Source: Clostridiales bacterium
GTDB lineage: Bacteria; Bacillota; Clostridia; Saccharofermentanales; Saccharofermentanaceae
Assembly (NCBI GenBank): GCA_017561715.1
Contig: JAFZBN010000002.1
Location: 30,627-94,626, forward strand
Reading direction: 5' to 3'
DNA length: 64,000 nucleotides
Part shown: positions 10,026-18,287 of the stretch, one piece after another
Position numbering within the stretch: position 1 is the stretch's first letter
Layout: each line of letters opens with the position of its first letter
The notes under the pieces: generated by a model
Database searches by the model: none
Seen by the model: the letters and a program-made list of their open reading frames with translations, nothing else
What the model was told of the DNA's origin: nothing
Position numbers and translations under genes: made by a program

Positions 10026-10298
10026 TTGTTTTTCCTCCAATACTTTGCTGTTGTTTTTTCTTCACCCTGTCCAGCGTTTCTTCTGATCCCATCATAAAAC
10101 CCAGGAGACCAGTTACCACATAATGCGGCACTTTGGGCCTGGGCATGTGTTCTTCAAAACACACGCTGTACATCCGGGTTCCTCGCCGGAGATCCATGCC
10201 TCCGACTGCTCCGCCTAAGTTACCCGCTCTCTAAAGCACAGCCCGCTTTATCCTGCGGCAATCTCAAGCATCAACGCTTGCGCGTACAAAGTCGCGCA
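10026..10298 (-). promoter_or_regulatory. Long untranslated leader of the S10 operon
   Basis: About 270 bases separate the predicted transcription start near 10298 from rpsJ. The segment contains a GTGTT/AACAC hairpin at 10147-10162 and a longer-range pairing CCCAGG (10101-10106) with CCTGGG (10138-10143). Long structured leaders of ribosomal operons often bind an operon-encoded protein; this one matches no leader family I recognise. A 58-66 codon frame inside it overlaps rpsJ and is treated as non-coding. Confidence 0.45.
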
Positions 10299-10304
10299 CG
10301 AAAG

Positions 10305-10333
10305 ATTATACAGCGCACATCAAGTGTTTGCAA
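10305..10333 (-). promoter_or_regulatory. S10-spc operon promoter
   Basis: On the minus strand a perfect TATAAT (10305-10310) is preceded by TTGCAA (10328-10333) with a 17-base spacer. This is the only strong sigma-A-type match between hslO and rpsJ, and it fits a highly transcribed ribosomal operon. Confidence 0.8.
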
Positions 10334-10363
10334 GCACTATTTTCAAAAAAAGTGAATTTTTTA

Positions 10364-10430
10364 CTGAAAAAAGGACTTTTCCGAAACTCCATGCCCGAAA
10401 ACAAGCATTTCAACGGCATTTCGGAGCCTT
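10364..10430 (-). terminator. Likely terminator after hslO
   Basis: Just after the hslO stop, the minus strand can pair CTCCGAAATGCC with GGCAT...TTCGGA, with a 5-base bulge, followed by a T-rich run (CCTTTTTTC). The bulge lowers confidence, but the place, between hslO and the ribosomal promoter, is right for a terminator. Confidence 0.5.
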
Positions 10431-10438
10431 CTTCCTTC

Positions 10439-11350
10439 TTATTCCTCAAGCATCCCCAGAACATCTTCCTGCGAGAAGTGATACTTCTGATCACAGAAAT
10501 GACATTCCAGATCGATACCGTTCGGATCTTCCGACAGTTCGGTAAGATCTTTTTTGCCGATCGCCATGAGGTTTCTTTCCATTCTGTCCCTGCTGCAGTT
10601 GCATTTATAGGCCACTTTTCTTCCCTCAAGGAAGCAGATGTCCTTATCCCCCAGGAACATATCGAGGATCTTTTCGGGGTTCATCCCTTCGTTCAGAAGG
10701 AATGTCACATCCGGGAATCCGCCGCTGACGCGATTCTCCAGATAGGAGATCGTCTCTTCATCCGCACCCGGAAGAAGCTGCACCATGAAGCCTCCGGCGC
10801 AGGTCACACCGTTGGCATCGATGCCGACACCTAAAGATACGATCGAAGGTGTCTGCTCAGAAGACGCAAGATAATAGGTGAAATCCTCGGCGATCTCACC
10901 GGAGACCAGCTCGACCTGTCCGACATACGGTTCTTTCAGACCAAAGTCCTTTACCACGGTGAGCTTGCCGTTTCCGACAGCGGCACCGACATTAAGCTTT
11001 CCGGGACGGTGATAGGTGGTCTCGACGACAGGTTCCAGACAGTAGCCACGGACATTTCCGTGGGAATCCGCGACCGCGGTCATTCCCTGCAGGGGGCCGT
11101 CGGAACGGATATTGGTCGTCAGGGAGTCTCCTTCCCCCTTCAATGTATCGGCAAGGAAAAGCGTTCCCGTCAGAAACCTTCCGAGAGCCGCCGTCGCGAC
11201 AGGGGAAGTGTTATGGATACGAAGCGCTTCTTTTACCAGATTCGTGGAACGGATCGCAAGCGCCCTTACCTTTCCGGAAAGCGCCGTGGCAGTCACGATA
11301 TAATCCGAGTCATCCATCGGAGAACCCGGTGCCAGATAGAAATCATCCAT
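10439..11350 (-). CDS. hslO: Redox-regulated chaperone Hsp33
   Basis: Cytoplasmic holdase chaperone switched on by oxidation, 303 residues. The C-terminal redox switch is complete: C250-x-C252 (KCNC) and C283-xx-C286 (CHFC), which hold zinc when reduced. The N-terminal substrate-binding domain has the usual ATALSGKVRALAIRST start. I use the ATG at 11350, which has GGAGAT upstream; the next ATG (11317) lacks a ribosome site. It lies 5 bases after the methyltransferase and ends the ftsEX transcription unit. Confidence 0.96.
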   Translation of the reverse strand: MDDFYLAPGSPMDDSDYIVTATALSGKVRALAIRSTNLVKEALRIHNTSPVATAALGRFLTGTLFLADTLKGEGDSLTTNIRSDGPLQGMTAVADSHGNVRGYCLEPVVETTYHRPGKLNVGAAVGNGKLTVVKDFGLKEPYVGQVELVSGEIAEDFTYYLASSEQTPSIVSLGVGIDANGVTCAGGFMVQLLPGADEETISYLENRVSGGFPDVTFLLNEGMNPEKILDMFLGDKDICFLEGRKVAYKCNCSRDRMERNLMAIGKKDLTELSEDPNGIDLECHFCDQKYHFSQEDVLGMLEE

Positions 11351-11355
11351 CTTAG

Positions 11356-12165
11356 TTATCTCCGTTTCTTACTTTCTTTCTCAGAGGAAGATAATACATC
11401 CATAGGGCGTCTGACGCAATAGAAGATCCTCTCGTCTTTGTCATTCGGTTTTCTTTTCTTCAGGTCGCCGAATACTCCGGCTACTTCCAGACCGTACTTC
11501 GTTACGATCTCCCGGATCTCCTCATCTGAGTAATAACGCTCGACGATATCTTCATCACAGCGGGAATAGGTTTCTCCGTCTTCGGTCCCGAACATCGTAA
11601 GGGAAGCCGTGTTGAGCCTCATTTTCGGATCGTAGTCATTTTCCCAAAGGACCGTAAAATCATCTTCCACCAGATAGAAGAAATTATCGGAAAGTGTCTC
11701 CTCGAAATGCTTTTTCGTGGCGACATCAAAGATGAAAAGTCCTCCGGGATTCAGAAAATTCGAAAAGGAAGCGAACATCTTCTCCAGTGCTTTTCGATCG
11801 GCAATGTGGTTTACGGTATCCAGAAGGGAAACGAAAATGTCCACGGAACCGAAAAGATCAAGCTTGGTCATGTCCTGCAAAAGCCACAGGATCTTCGATC
11901 TCGTACCGGCATTTTTTCTCGCCTGATCGAGCATGCACGGGGAATTGTCGACACCGATCGTGTCATAGCCACGCTTGGATAACTCAGTTGTGACAAGGCC
12001 TGTACCGCACCCCAGATCGCAAAGAAGGAGCTTGCCGTTTTCGCCGTCGCCGGATTTCTTTGCGTAGCGCTTTGCGATCTGATCTACGAAATCCGCCCAT
12101 TCAGAAGGATCGAGATCCTTCTGGAATGCGTCATAATATACCGCTAAAAAATCGTAGGCTGACAT
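11356..12165 (-). CDS. Class I SAM-dependent methyltransferase
   Basis: Predicted cytoplasmic methyltransferase of 269 residues. Motif I (LLCDLGCGTGLVT, residues about 47-59) and an acidic strand-2 end (IGVDNSP) define the SAM site; the later block GGLFIFDVATKKHFE is typical of the small-molecule or unknown-substrate class I families. The start at 12165 has AAAGGATAAG upstream, inside the end of the M23 gene. A longer frame to 12441 overlaps that gene and is not credible. Substrate unknown. Confidence 0.88.
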   Translation of the reverse strand: MSAYDFLAVYYDAFQKDLDPSEWADFVDQIAKRYAKKSGDGENGKLLLCDLGCGTGLVTTELSKRGYDTIGVDNSPCMLDQARKNAGTRSKILWLLQDMTKLDLFGSVDIFVSLLDTVNHIADRKALEKMFASFSNFLNPGGLFIFDVATKKHFEETLSDNFFYLVEDDFTVLWENDYDPKMRLNTASLTMFGTEDGETYSRCDEDIVERYYSDEEIREIVTKYGLEVAGVFGDLKKRKPNDKDERIFYCVRRPMDVLSSSEKESKKRR

Positions 12166-12169
12166 ATTC

Positions 12170-13537
12170 TTATCCTTTGATATAAGGAACCGGGTCGACT
12201 TTCTGGCCGTTGACTCTGACTTCGAAGTGCAGGTGCGGGCCTGTGGAAGTACCGGTACTGCCGCATTCCGCGATCGTCTGACCGGCCGATACCTTGTCGC
12301 CGACGGCAACATAGACATCACGGCAGTGAGCATAGCATGTCGTGATACCGTTTCCATGGTCAATAACACAATAGTTGCCGTAGTTAACCGATCCGGTGTT
12401 CTGTCCTTCGACCGGCTCGTCGACCTTGATGACCGTACCATCGGCCGCGGCTACGATCGGGTTGCCGTAAGAACCGCCGAGGTCGACGCCCCAGTGCATC
12501 TTGTCGTAATGATATACCGGATGGTAACGCATACCGTAACCGGAATAGACTGTATAGTCTCCGGGGTAAGGCCATGTCATCTTTGCACCGACAGGTGCAG
12601 AACCACCGCCACCGCTGTTACCGCCGCCGTTTCCTGAATTTCCGGAACCGCTCGGTTTCGGAGTCGCTGTCGCTGTCTTCGTTTCCGAAGCTCTCTTCGC
12701 GGCGGCTGTCGCCGTCAGAGAAGCCTGTCTTCTTTCCTCTTCTTCTCTCTGTCTTTGCAGTTCACGGATCTCATCGTCGAGACGGTCGGCCTCCGCCTGG
12801 AATTCGTCTTCCTTCTGCTGCCATCTGGAAAGAGAGGTGGATGTATCTTCCAAAGCGGCCTCAGTCACACCGATGCGGTCTTCAAGTTCTTTCAGTTCCG
12901 CCATCTTCTGGTCGGCGATCGCCTGCATATCTTCCGCTTCCTGGAGTGCCAGTTCGTTATTCAGTTCGGCGTCATCCATCGCGATCGTGAGCTGGTCGAT
13001 CATCTGAAGATCGGCATCACCGATCAGGGAGATCAGTTCGAGGTTCGTAAAGAAACCGGCAAGCGAGTCGGAAGACAGAAGGATCTCCAGGGTGGACTTA
13101 TTCTCATAAGCGAACATGACACCGATCCTTTCGGCGTATTCCTGTCTCTTGTTAAGCAGGTTCTCCTGGGATTCGATATAGGCGTCAAGTGCTTCCTGCT
13201 TGGCGATCAGTGCAGCCGCGTACTGCTCGGAGATCTCACGGTACTGCGTCATCTGCTCGTCGCTTAAGCCCTGAAGTTCGGCAAGTTCTCCGGACAGCTG
13301 GCTCTTTTCCTGCTGAAGTTCATTGACTCGGTTTGAAGCTTCATCTGCTTTCTGCTTCGCTTCGGCGCGCTTTTTCTTCGCGTCATCGATATCCTGCTGG
13401 GAAGGCGTGTAGGACAAAAAGCCTCTGTCGACCGCCTTGATCGGCTTTCTGGAAAGGAAAGATACCGCTCCGAAGATGATCGATGCACATAAGGCAAAGG
13501 CTATAACCGTTTTGACTCTTGTGTTTCTGAAAATCAT
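12170..13537 (-). CDS. Secreted coiled-coil M23 peptidase (EnvC/PcsB-like hydrolase partner of FtsEX)
   Basis: Predicted cell-wall hydrolase or hydrolase activator, 455 residues. A signal segment (residues 8-28) is followed by long coiled coils (about 45-275), a Thr/Ala then Gly/Ser linker, and a C-terminal LytM/M23 domain (about 320-455). The zinc ligands are present: H348 and D352 (HWGVDLGG) and H437 (GPHLHFEV), with H404 (YAH) as catalytic partner. Because the site is intact it should be an active endopeptidase, unlike degenerate EnvC. It lies 13 bases after ftsX. In Streptococcus (PcsB) and Bacillus (CwlO) FtsEX controls such coiled-coil hydrolases at the septum or side wall. Confidence 0.93.
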   Translation of the reverse strand: MIFRNTRVKTVIAFALCASIIFGAVSFLSRKPIKAVDRGFLSYTPSQQDIDDAKKKRAEAKQKADEASNRVNELQQEKSQLSGELAELQGLSDEQMTQYREISEQYAAALIAKQEALDAYIESQENLLNKRQEYAERIGVMFAYENKSTLEILLSSDSLAGFFTNLELISLIGDADLQMIDQLTIAMDDAELNNELALQEAEDMQAIADQKMAELKELEDRIGVTEAALEDTSTSLSRWQQKEDEFQAEADRLDDEIRELQRQREEEERRQASLTATAAAKRASETKTATATPKPSGSGNSGNGGGNSGGGGSAPVGAKMTWPYPGDYTVYSGYGMRYHPVYHYDKMHWGVDLGGSYGNPIVAAADGTVIKVDEPVEGQNTGSVNYGNYCVIDHGNGITTCYAHCRDVYVAVGDKVSAGQTIAECGSTGTSTGPHLHFEVRVNGQKVDPVPYIKG

Positions 13538-13550
13538 GGCAGTTACCTCA

Positions 13551-14450
13551 TCAGACCTTTACGTACTTTCGTACGGCAATACCACTTCCGATGGAACCGA
13601 TGATCACACCGCTTGCCAGGCAAAGGATCAAAACAGAAAGCGACAGGGACTTCATCGTCAGGATCGAGTAGATGCTCGAAGGATCGACATTTCTCATCGC
13701 ACGCTTATAGATCGCGCTATATGCGGCATGAGTGATCCCCCACGCGCAAAAAGCGCTGACCATGCCGACGAGCGCGCCTTCGACAACGTATGGCAGACGG
13801 ATATATCCGTTTGTGGCACCGACGAATTTCATGATCGCGATCTCCGTGGATCGTGAGTAAACGGAAATACGAACCATGTTGGAGATGATAAACAGCGAGA
13901 TCACGAAAAGCACGATAAACGAGATGACCGTCGCGACATTTACCGTTTTTGTCGCGCTTGTCAGGAATTTCATGACATGGCTTTCCTGCATGACTTTCTC
14001 GATTCCGGGGATCGCCTGAAGACGCATGACGACTTCATCCGCGTATGCCGGATCCGTCAGCTGGACCGTGACCGTGTACGGAAGATAGGTGTTGTAATCA
14101 AAATCATCGAGGATGGATGCGCTGTCACCGAGGTCTTTTCTGAAACGCTCATAGTTCTGTTCCGGAGAAAGACCCTGATAACCCTTGATCTGCTGCGGGT
14201 TTCCCTGCAGATACTCAACGAGCATATCCATCTGTTCCTGTGTGCAGCCGAGTTTCATATATACTTCGATCGGCGGCTGCTGGCCGACCTTCTTCATCAG
14301 ATATCTGGCGTTCGCCGAGAAAATGAAGAATACCGACATCAGAAGAAGCATCAGAAGGATCGTGGAAACAGAGGCGATCGTGACCAGAGGGTGACGGATG
14401 ATACCCTGAACGCCTTCTTTTAAAGAATTCCAAAACGCGCGGATACTCAT
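13551..14450 (-). CDS. ftsX: Cell division protein FtsX
   Basis: Membrane subunit of the FtsEX complex, 299 residues, which transmits ATP hydrolysis by FtsE to extracellular cell-wall hydrolases. A first membrane segment near residues 20-45 is followed by an outside domain and three C-terminal segments (around FIVLFVISLFIISNMV, YVVEGALVGMVSAFCAWG and LSLSVLILCLASGVIIGSIG). Its ATG overlaps the ftsE stop as ATGA, so subunits are made in step. Confidence 0.96.
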   Translation of the reverse strand: MSIRAFWNSLKEGVQGIIRHPLVTIASVSTILLMLLLMSVFFIFSANARYLMKKVGQQPPIEVYMKLGCTQEQMDMLVEYLQGNPQQIKGYQGLSPEQNYERFRKDLGDSASILDDFDYNTYLPYTVTVQLTDPAYADEVVMRLQAIPGIEKVMQESHVMKFLTSATKTVNVATVISFIVLFVISLFIISNMVRISVYSRSTEIAIMKFVGATNGYIRLPYVVEGALVGMVSAFCAWGITHAAYSAIYKRAMRNVDPSSIYSILTMKSLSLSVLILCLASGVIIGSIGSGIAVRKYVKV

Positions 14451-15511
14451 TTGTCCTTATCCTCCTTGATCTCCGACGGAAAATCAGGATCCTCGTCGGA
14501 CGGGAAGTCCGGATCCTCATTTTTCTTCGGCGGAAGCTTCTCTTCTTTCTTATCTTCCTTCTTTTCTTCTTTCGCTTCCTTCTTGGCTTCCTTTTTCTCA
14601 GCCTTCTTTTCCGCTTTCTTCTCTTTCTTCGTCGCGACTACCGTGATCGTTTCTTCGACCTTGGCAGGCTTCATTTCTTCCTTTTCTTTTGTCTCTTCAG
14701 ACGGGAATTCGGGAAGCGGTTCTTCCTTCTTTTCTTCCTTGACCGGGTCCTGTGCGCCGGTGATCTCGGAAAGCGATACGACTTCCGGTACGAACTCGTC
14801 GATCATCGACTGCGGAAGCGAATGCTTCTCTTCTGCCGTGTAGCCGGAACCCTTCTCGTCACGGATGATCAGACCGTCATCGACTTCGATGACGCGCTTC
14901 TTCATGCGGTCGACAAGGTTACTGTCATGTGTGCAGACGATAACGGTCGTACCCGTTCTGTTGATCTCACTTAAGAGCGCCATGATGGACTCGGATGTTT
15001 CCGGGTCGAGGTTTCCCGTCGGCTCATCGGCGACGATCAGCTTCGGGCTGTTGAGCATCGCCCTTGCGATCGCGACACGCTGCTGTTCACCGCCGGAAAG
15101 CTCCTGCGGCAGGGAATCGGCTTTGTCGCGAAGTCCGACGGCGCCGAGTACGATATCGACCATCTGATTGAGTTTCTTTCTCGGGACACCGATGATCTCA
15201 CCGGCGAATGCGATGTTTTCTTTTACGGTCTTGGTTTCGATCAGGCGGAAATCCTGATAGATGATGCCGATCTGTCTTCTCAGGATCGGGACCAGAGCGC
15301 GCGGCATCTTGGAAATACAGTACTTGTCGATGATGACCATACCCTCTGTCGGCTTCTCCTCACGGGTGATGCACTTCATCAGGGTAGACTTTCCGGAGCC
15401 GCTTTTTCCGATGACAAACACAAACTCGCCGTCACGGATACTGAATGTCACTCCGCGGAGGGCATCCGTGCCGGTTTTGTATGTCTTATGTACATTTTCA
15501 AAACGAATCAA
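14447..15511 (-). CDS. ftsE: Cell division ATP-binding protein FtsE with long charged C-terminal tail
   Basis: ATPase subunit of FtsEX. The ABC core is complete: Walker A GKSGSGKST (35-43), signature LSGGEQQR (138-145) and Walker B LIVADEPT (158-165). FtsE is usually about 228 residues, but this one is 354: residues 226-354 form a lysine- and glutamate-rich, probably disordered tail (for example KKEKKAEKKAEKKEAKKEAK) that ends with two near copies of EDPDFPS. The frame has no internal break and joins ftsX by an ATGA overlap, so the tail is genuine coding sequence. Confidence 0.95.
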   Translation of the reverse strand: MIRFENVHKTYKTGTDALRGVTFSIRDGEFVFVIGKSGSGKSTLMKCITREEKPTEGMVIIDKYCISKMPRALVPILRRQIGIIYQDFRLIETKTVKENIAFAGEIIGVPRKKLNQMVDIVLGAVGLRDKADSLPQELSGGEQQRVAIARAMLNSPKLIVADEPTGNLDPETSESIMALLSEINRTGTTVIVCTHDSNLVDRMKKRVIEVDDGLIIRDEKGSGYTAEEKHSLPQSMIDEFVPEVVSLSEITGAQDPVKEEKKEEPLPEFPSEETKEKEEMKPAKVEETITVVATKKEKKAEKKAEKKEAKKEAKEEKKEDKKEEKLPPKKNEDPDFPSDEDPDFPSEIKEDKDK

Positions 15512-15529
15512 AGTGTATCTTTCCTTACG

Positions 15530-16627
15530 TTACCAGTTGAGATTTCCACCCTCGCCGTTCTTCTCAACCTTTTCGAGGTAAGCACGTACCATCGCGGCAA
15601 GTTTAAAGAGAACCGCATCGTCGAAGCTTCTAAGGTCGAGACCTGTGATCTTCTGTACCTTATCCAGACGATATACGAGAGTATTACGGTGAACAAAGAG
15701 TTTTCTCGAAGTCTCGGAACCATTGAGGTTGTTTTCGAAGAAACTCTGGATCGTCACCAGTGTATCCGAATCCAGGGACTCATAAGCGCCCTTCGGGAAT
15801 ACTTCATTTAAGAACATATTGCAGAGCGTGGACGGGAGCTGATAGATCAAACGTCCGAGACCGAGTTTGTCGTAGCGCATGATGAACTGGTCGCTCTCGA
15901 AGATACTGCCGACGTGAAGTGCCAAAGTGGCTTCACGGTAGGACTTTGCGATATCGCGCAGCGTCTGTGCCGGCATACCGATACCGACATGCGCGCGGAT
16001 CATGGACTCTGCGTTAAGGTTATCCAGGATCGTGTTGCTGACTTCCTTAAGATAGCTGTCGAGGTTCTCGCCGAGATCCATGACAAGGACGATCGTCTCT
16101 TCATCCATGGCAACGACCATCTGAGACTTCGTATCCGGGAAAAGATTCTGCAGGATCTCGAGGCATTCGACACCGTCATTCTTGCTGACCTGAACCATAA
16201 ATACGATACGGCGGGTAGCGAACGGGATCTTATATTCTCTTGCCTTCAGCGGGATATCACCCGGAAGTTCGTTATCCAGAAGAACATTCTTGATGAATGT
16301 TTCGCGCTCGACATCCGTGTTTCTCTCACGCATCGCGGCTTTGATCCACTGCGTAACGAGTTCGAGATAAGTTCTTGCGACAGCGTCTACTCCGCTGATA
16401 AAAGCAATGTACTGGGTAGCATCGCCGATCACGATCTTCATGTAGGTCTTGCCGGCCGTGCTGGAAAATAACTCATCCGAAAGGAGAACGGCTCTGGCAC
16501 TGGAATCTTCAATCCCTTCCCATGCCGGATCGGTGCAGGCAACGACCATACCCGAGGTATCCATGACACCAACAGTCAGATCGAGGATCTTCTTTGCTTC
16601 GCGCATACATTTCTTTAATTCTTCCAT
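15530..16627 (-). CDS. CdaR/PucR-type transcriptional regulator
   Basis: Predicted cytoplasmic regulator of 365 residues. The C-terminal PucR-type helix-turn-helix (about 300-350; GSETSRKLFVHRNTLVYRLD followed by KVQKITGLDLRSFDDAVLFK) is characteristic of CdaR-like proteins, and the N-terminal half (starting EELKKCMREAKKILDLTVGV) resembles a ligand-sensing region. I start at the ATG at 16627 with AGGTG upstream; a GTG three codons earlier overlaps that site. It stops 18 bases before ftsE, so it may be cotranscribed with the division genes. Ligand unknown. Confidence 0.88.
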   Translation of the reverse strand: MEELKKCMREAKKILDLTVGVMDTSGMVVACTDPAWEGIEDSSARAVLLSDELFSSTAGKTYMKIVIGDATQYIAFISGVDAVARTYLELVTQWIKAAMRERNTDVERETFIKNVLLDNELPGDIPLKAREYKIPFATRRIVFMVQVSKNDGVECLEILQNLFPDTKSQMVVAMDEETIVLVMDLGENLDSYLKEVSNTILDNLNAESMIRAHVGIGMPAQTLRDIAKSYREATLALHVGSIFESDQFIMRYDKLGLGRLIYQLPSTLCNMFLNEVFPKGAYESLDSDTLVTIQSFFENNLNGSETSRKLFVHRNTLVYRLDKVQKITGLDLRSFDDAVLFKLAAMVRAYLEKVEKNGEGGNLNW

Positions 16628-16705
16628 ACGCTTCACCTTTTCTCTTTCGTCATTAGTTATGCGGTATCGGACTTCAAACGTCCCATAGTTGTCGCTATCT
16701 TACTT

Positions 16706-16734
16706 ATCTTAAACTTTTCACGAAAATCTTGCAA
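16706..16734 (-). promoter_or_regulatory. Possible promoter of the cdaR-ftsEX operon
   Basis: TTGCAA (16729-16734) and TAAGAT (16706-16711) are separated by 17 bases on the minus strand, upstream of the regulator gene and just after the terminator of the next gene. The -10 box is weak (4 of 6). Confidence 0.45.
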
Positions 16735-16759
16735 CATTCGCACTTCTTTTTGCATTTTT

Positions 16760-16794
16760 GCGCAAAAAGAAACTGCCCCGACGAATCGGGGCAG
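16760..16794 (-). terminator. Rho-independent terminator of the sugar ATPase gene
   Basis: A perfect 9-base stem CTGCCCCGA/TCGGGGCAG (16773-16794, loop of 4) is followed on the minus strand by TTTCTTTTTG. It lies 33 bases after the ATPase stop. Confidence 0.88.
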
Positions 16795-16826
16795 CTCCTC
16801 GCATATGTTATCTTACTTGTTCCCAA

Positions 16827-17942
16827 TTAGGAAATAATGCTCTGTTCAGTATCCTTATCGAAGAGGTGGATACGGTTAGCGTCAACAGCGATGTCAACAA
16901 CCTCACCTACACGGGACTCGGATGTTGTCGGGTCTACTCTTGCTGTCAGCGGGAGAGAACCGTTAACTGTTACGTAGAGATATGTTTCAGCACCGAGCAT
17001 CTCGACAACGTCGACGTCTGCAGAGAATGCAGATTCCGGATGCATGGATACGTAAGTACCGTCATCTGTGAGAGCCTCAGGACGAACACCGAAGATAACT
17101 TCTGTTCCGTCACGCTCGATAACTTCCGGTACGCAGTAACGCTCAGCGAGCTTGATGCTTGTGTTCTCGAATGCAACATAAACGTCGTCGCCTTCAACCT
17201 GGATCATAGCGTTGATGAAGTTCATCGGCGGCATACCGATAAATCCAGCTACGAATGTGTTAACCGGGTTATCATAGAGCTCCGTCGGGGAGTCAACCTG
17301 CTGGATGAAACCATCCTTCATAACTACGATACGAGTACCCATGGTCATAGCCTCTGTCTGGTCGTGTGTAACGTAGATGATGGTTGTCTGCAGTCTCTGG
17401 TGGAGCTTTGTGATCTCAACACGCATCTGAACACGGAGCTTAGCGTCGAGGTTGGACAGCGGCTCGTCCATGAGGAAGACCTTCGGGTCACGAACGATAG
17501 CACGGCCGAGAGCAACACGCTGACGCTGACCACCGGAGAGAGCCTTCGGCTTTCTGTCGAGGAGGTGCTCGATCTCGAGGATCTTAGCAGCTTCCTGAAC
17601 GCGGCGCTTGATCTCATCACGAGCTACCTTACGGAGCTTAAGACCGAATGCCATGTTATCGAATACTGTCATGTGCGGATACAGAGCGTAGTTCTGGAAA
17701 ACCATCGCGATATCACGATCCTTCGGGAGTACGTCGTTGATCAGACGATCTTCGATGTAGATCTCACCCTCGGAAATATCTTCGAGACCAGCGATCATAC
17801 GAAGAGTTGTGGACTTACCGCAACCGGAAGGTCCTACCAGGATGATGAACTCCTTATCGGAAATCTCAAGGTTGAAGTCAGAAACAGCTACAACGCCGCC
17901 TTCATACTTCTTGTAAACATGCTGAAGTGATAAACTTGCCAT
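16827..17942 (-). CDS. msmX: Sugar ABC transporter ATPase, MsmX/UgpC type
   Basis: Cytoplasmic ATPase of CUT1-type carbohydrate importers, 371 residues. Walker A GPSGCGKST (37-45), signature LSGGQRQRV (134-142), DEPLSNLDA and the switch histidine (YVTHDQTEAM) are followed by a C-terminal TOBE-type regulatory region (VIFGVRPEAL). No permease or binding protein is adjacent and the gene has its own terminator. As with MsmX in Bacillus, one ATPase may serve several sugar systems encoded elsewhere. The symbol is by family resemblance. Confidence 0.93.
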   Translation of the reverse strand: MASLSLQHVYKKYEGGVVAVSDFNLEISDKEFIILVGPSGCGKSTTLRMIAGLEDISEGEIYIEDRLINDVLPKDRDIAMVFQNYALYPHMTVFDNMAFGLKLRKVARDEIKRRVQEAAKILEIEHLLDRKPKALSGGQRQRVALGRAIVRDPKVFLMDEPLSNLDAKLRVQMRVEITKLHQRLQTTIIYVTHDQTEAMTMGTRIVVMKDGFIQQVDSPTELYDNPVNTFVAGFIGMPPMNFINAMIQVEGDDVYVAFENTSIKLAERYCVPEVIERDGTEVIFGVRPEALTDDGTYVSMHPESAFSADVDVVEMLGAETYLYVTVNGSLPLTARVDPTTSESRVGEVVDIAVDANRIHLFDKDTEQSIIS

Positions 17943-18161
17943 TTTTTACCTCCAAATGGTGCGCCCGATTTCGGGGCACATTTTCTTTATGGAACTACTA
18001 TAACACGCCCCCACTTTCCTTACTACTCGTAAAAATCCCCAAAAATCCGAGGCCTTTTTTGACACAACTTCAACATCGATTGTTGCAACTTGACAAGAGT
18101 TCATATAGGCACCTTGTGCAGAATGTACAATTTTCCTGATTTTTACCCCTCGGTATTGCTT

Positions 18162-18199
18162 TATGCAATTTTATTCAGTATTCTGTATAAATATTAACG
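18162..18199 (+). promoter_or_regulatory. Tandem ArgR-like operator upstream of argBDF
   Basis: Two 18-base segments, 18162-18179 and 18182-18199, each match 10 of the 12 fixed positions of the classical ARG box (TnTGnATwwwwATnCAnA). They are separated by 2 bases, the spacing used by hexameric ArgR. They lie about 90 bases before argB and overlap the likely promoter (TTGCTT at 18156-18161 with TATTCT 17 bases on), as expected for arginine repression. Confidence 0.65.
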
Positions 18200-18227
18200 G
18201 GGTAAGATCGGCAGGTTTTTCCTGTTT

Positions 18228-18236
18228 GAAAAGCAC
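18228..18236 (+). repeat. Iterated motif GAAAAGCAC
   Basis: Intergenic copy between the ARG boxes and argB. It belongs to the over-represented 9-mer family described in the findings. Confidence 0.6.
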
Positions 18237-18287
18237 CGCCGCCCGATAAATATATTAAATAGTAGTAATACTTATTGGAGAATTGTT

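Larger units (their letters stand above)
17943..18287. other. Divergent intergenic region between the sugar ATPase gene and argB
   Basis: This 345-base spacer contains no credible gene. It holds two ArgR-like boxes and one iterated motif, listed separately, and a weak minus-strand -10 candidate (TATAGT, 17997-18002) for the ATPase gene. A perfect TTGACA at 18090-18095 has no partner -10 at 16-18 bases. Confidence 0.6.

Noticed and set aside
9997..10197. A 66-codon frame upstream of and overlapping rpsJ
   Set aside because: Its first ATG sits one base from the only GGAGG, it overlaps rpsJ in another frame, and it resembles no protein I know; treated as part of the leader.
16758..17930. A 390-codon frame opposite the sugar ATPase gene
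   Set aside because: It mirrors a clear, highly conserved ABC ATPase on the other strand; the cysteine-rich translation is a codon-bias shadow.
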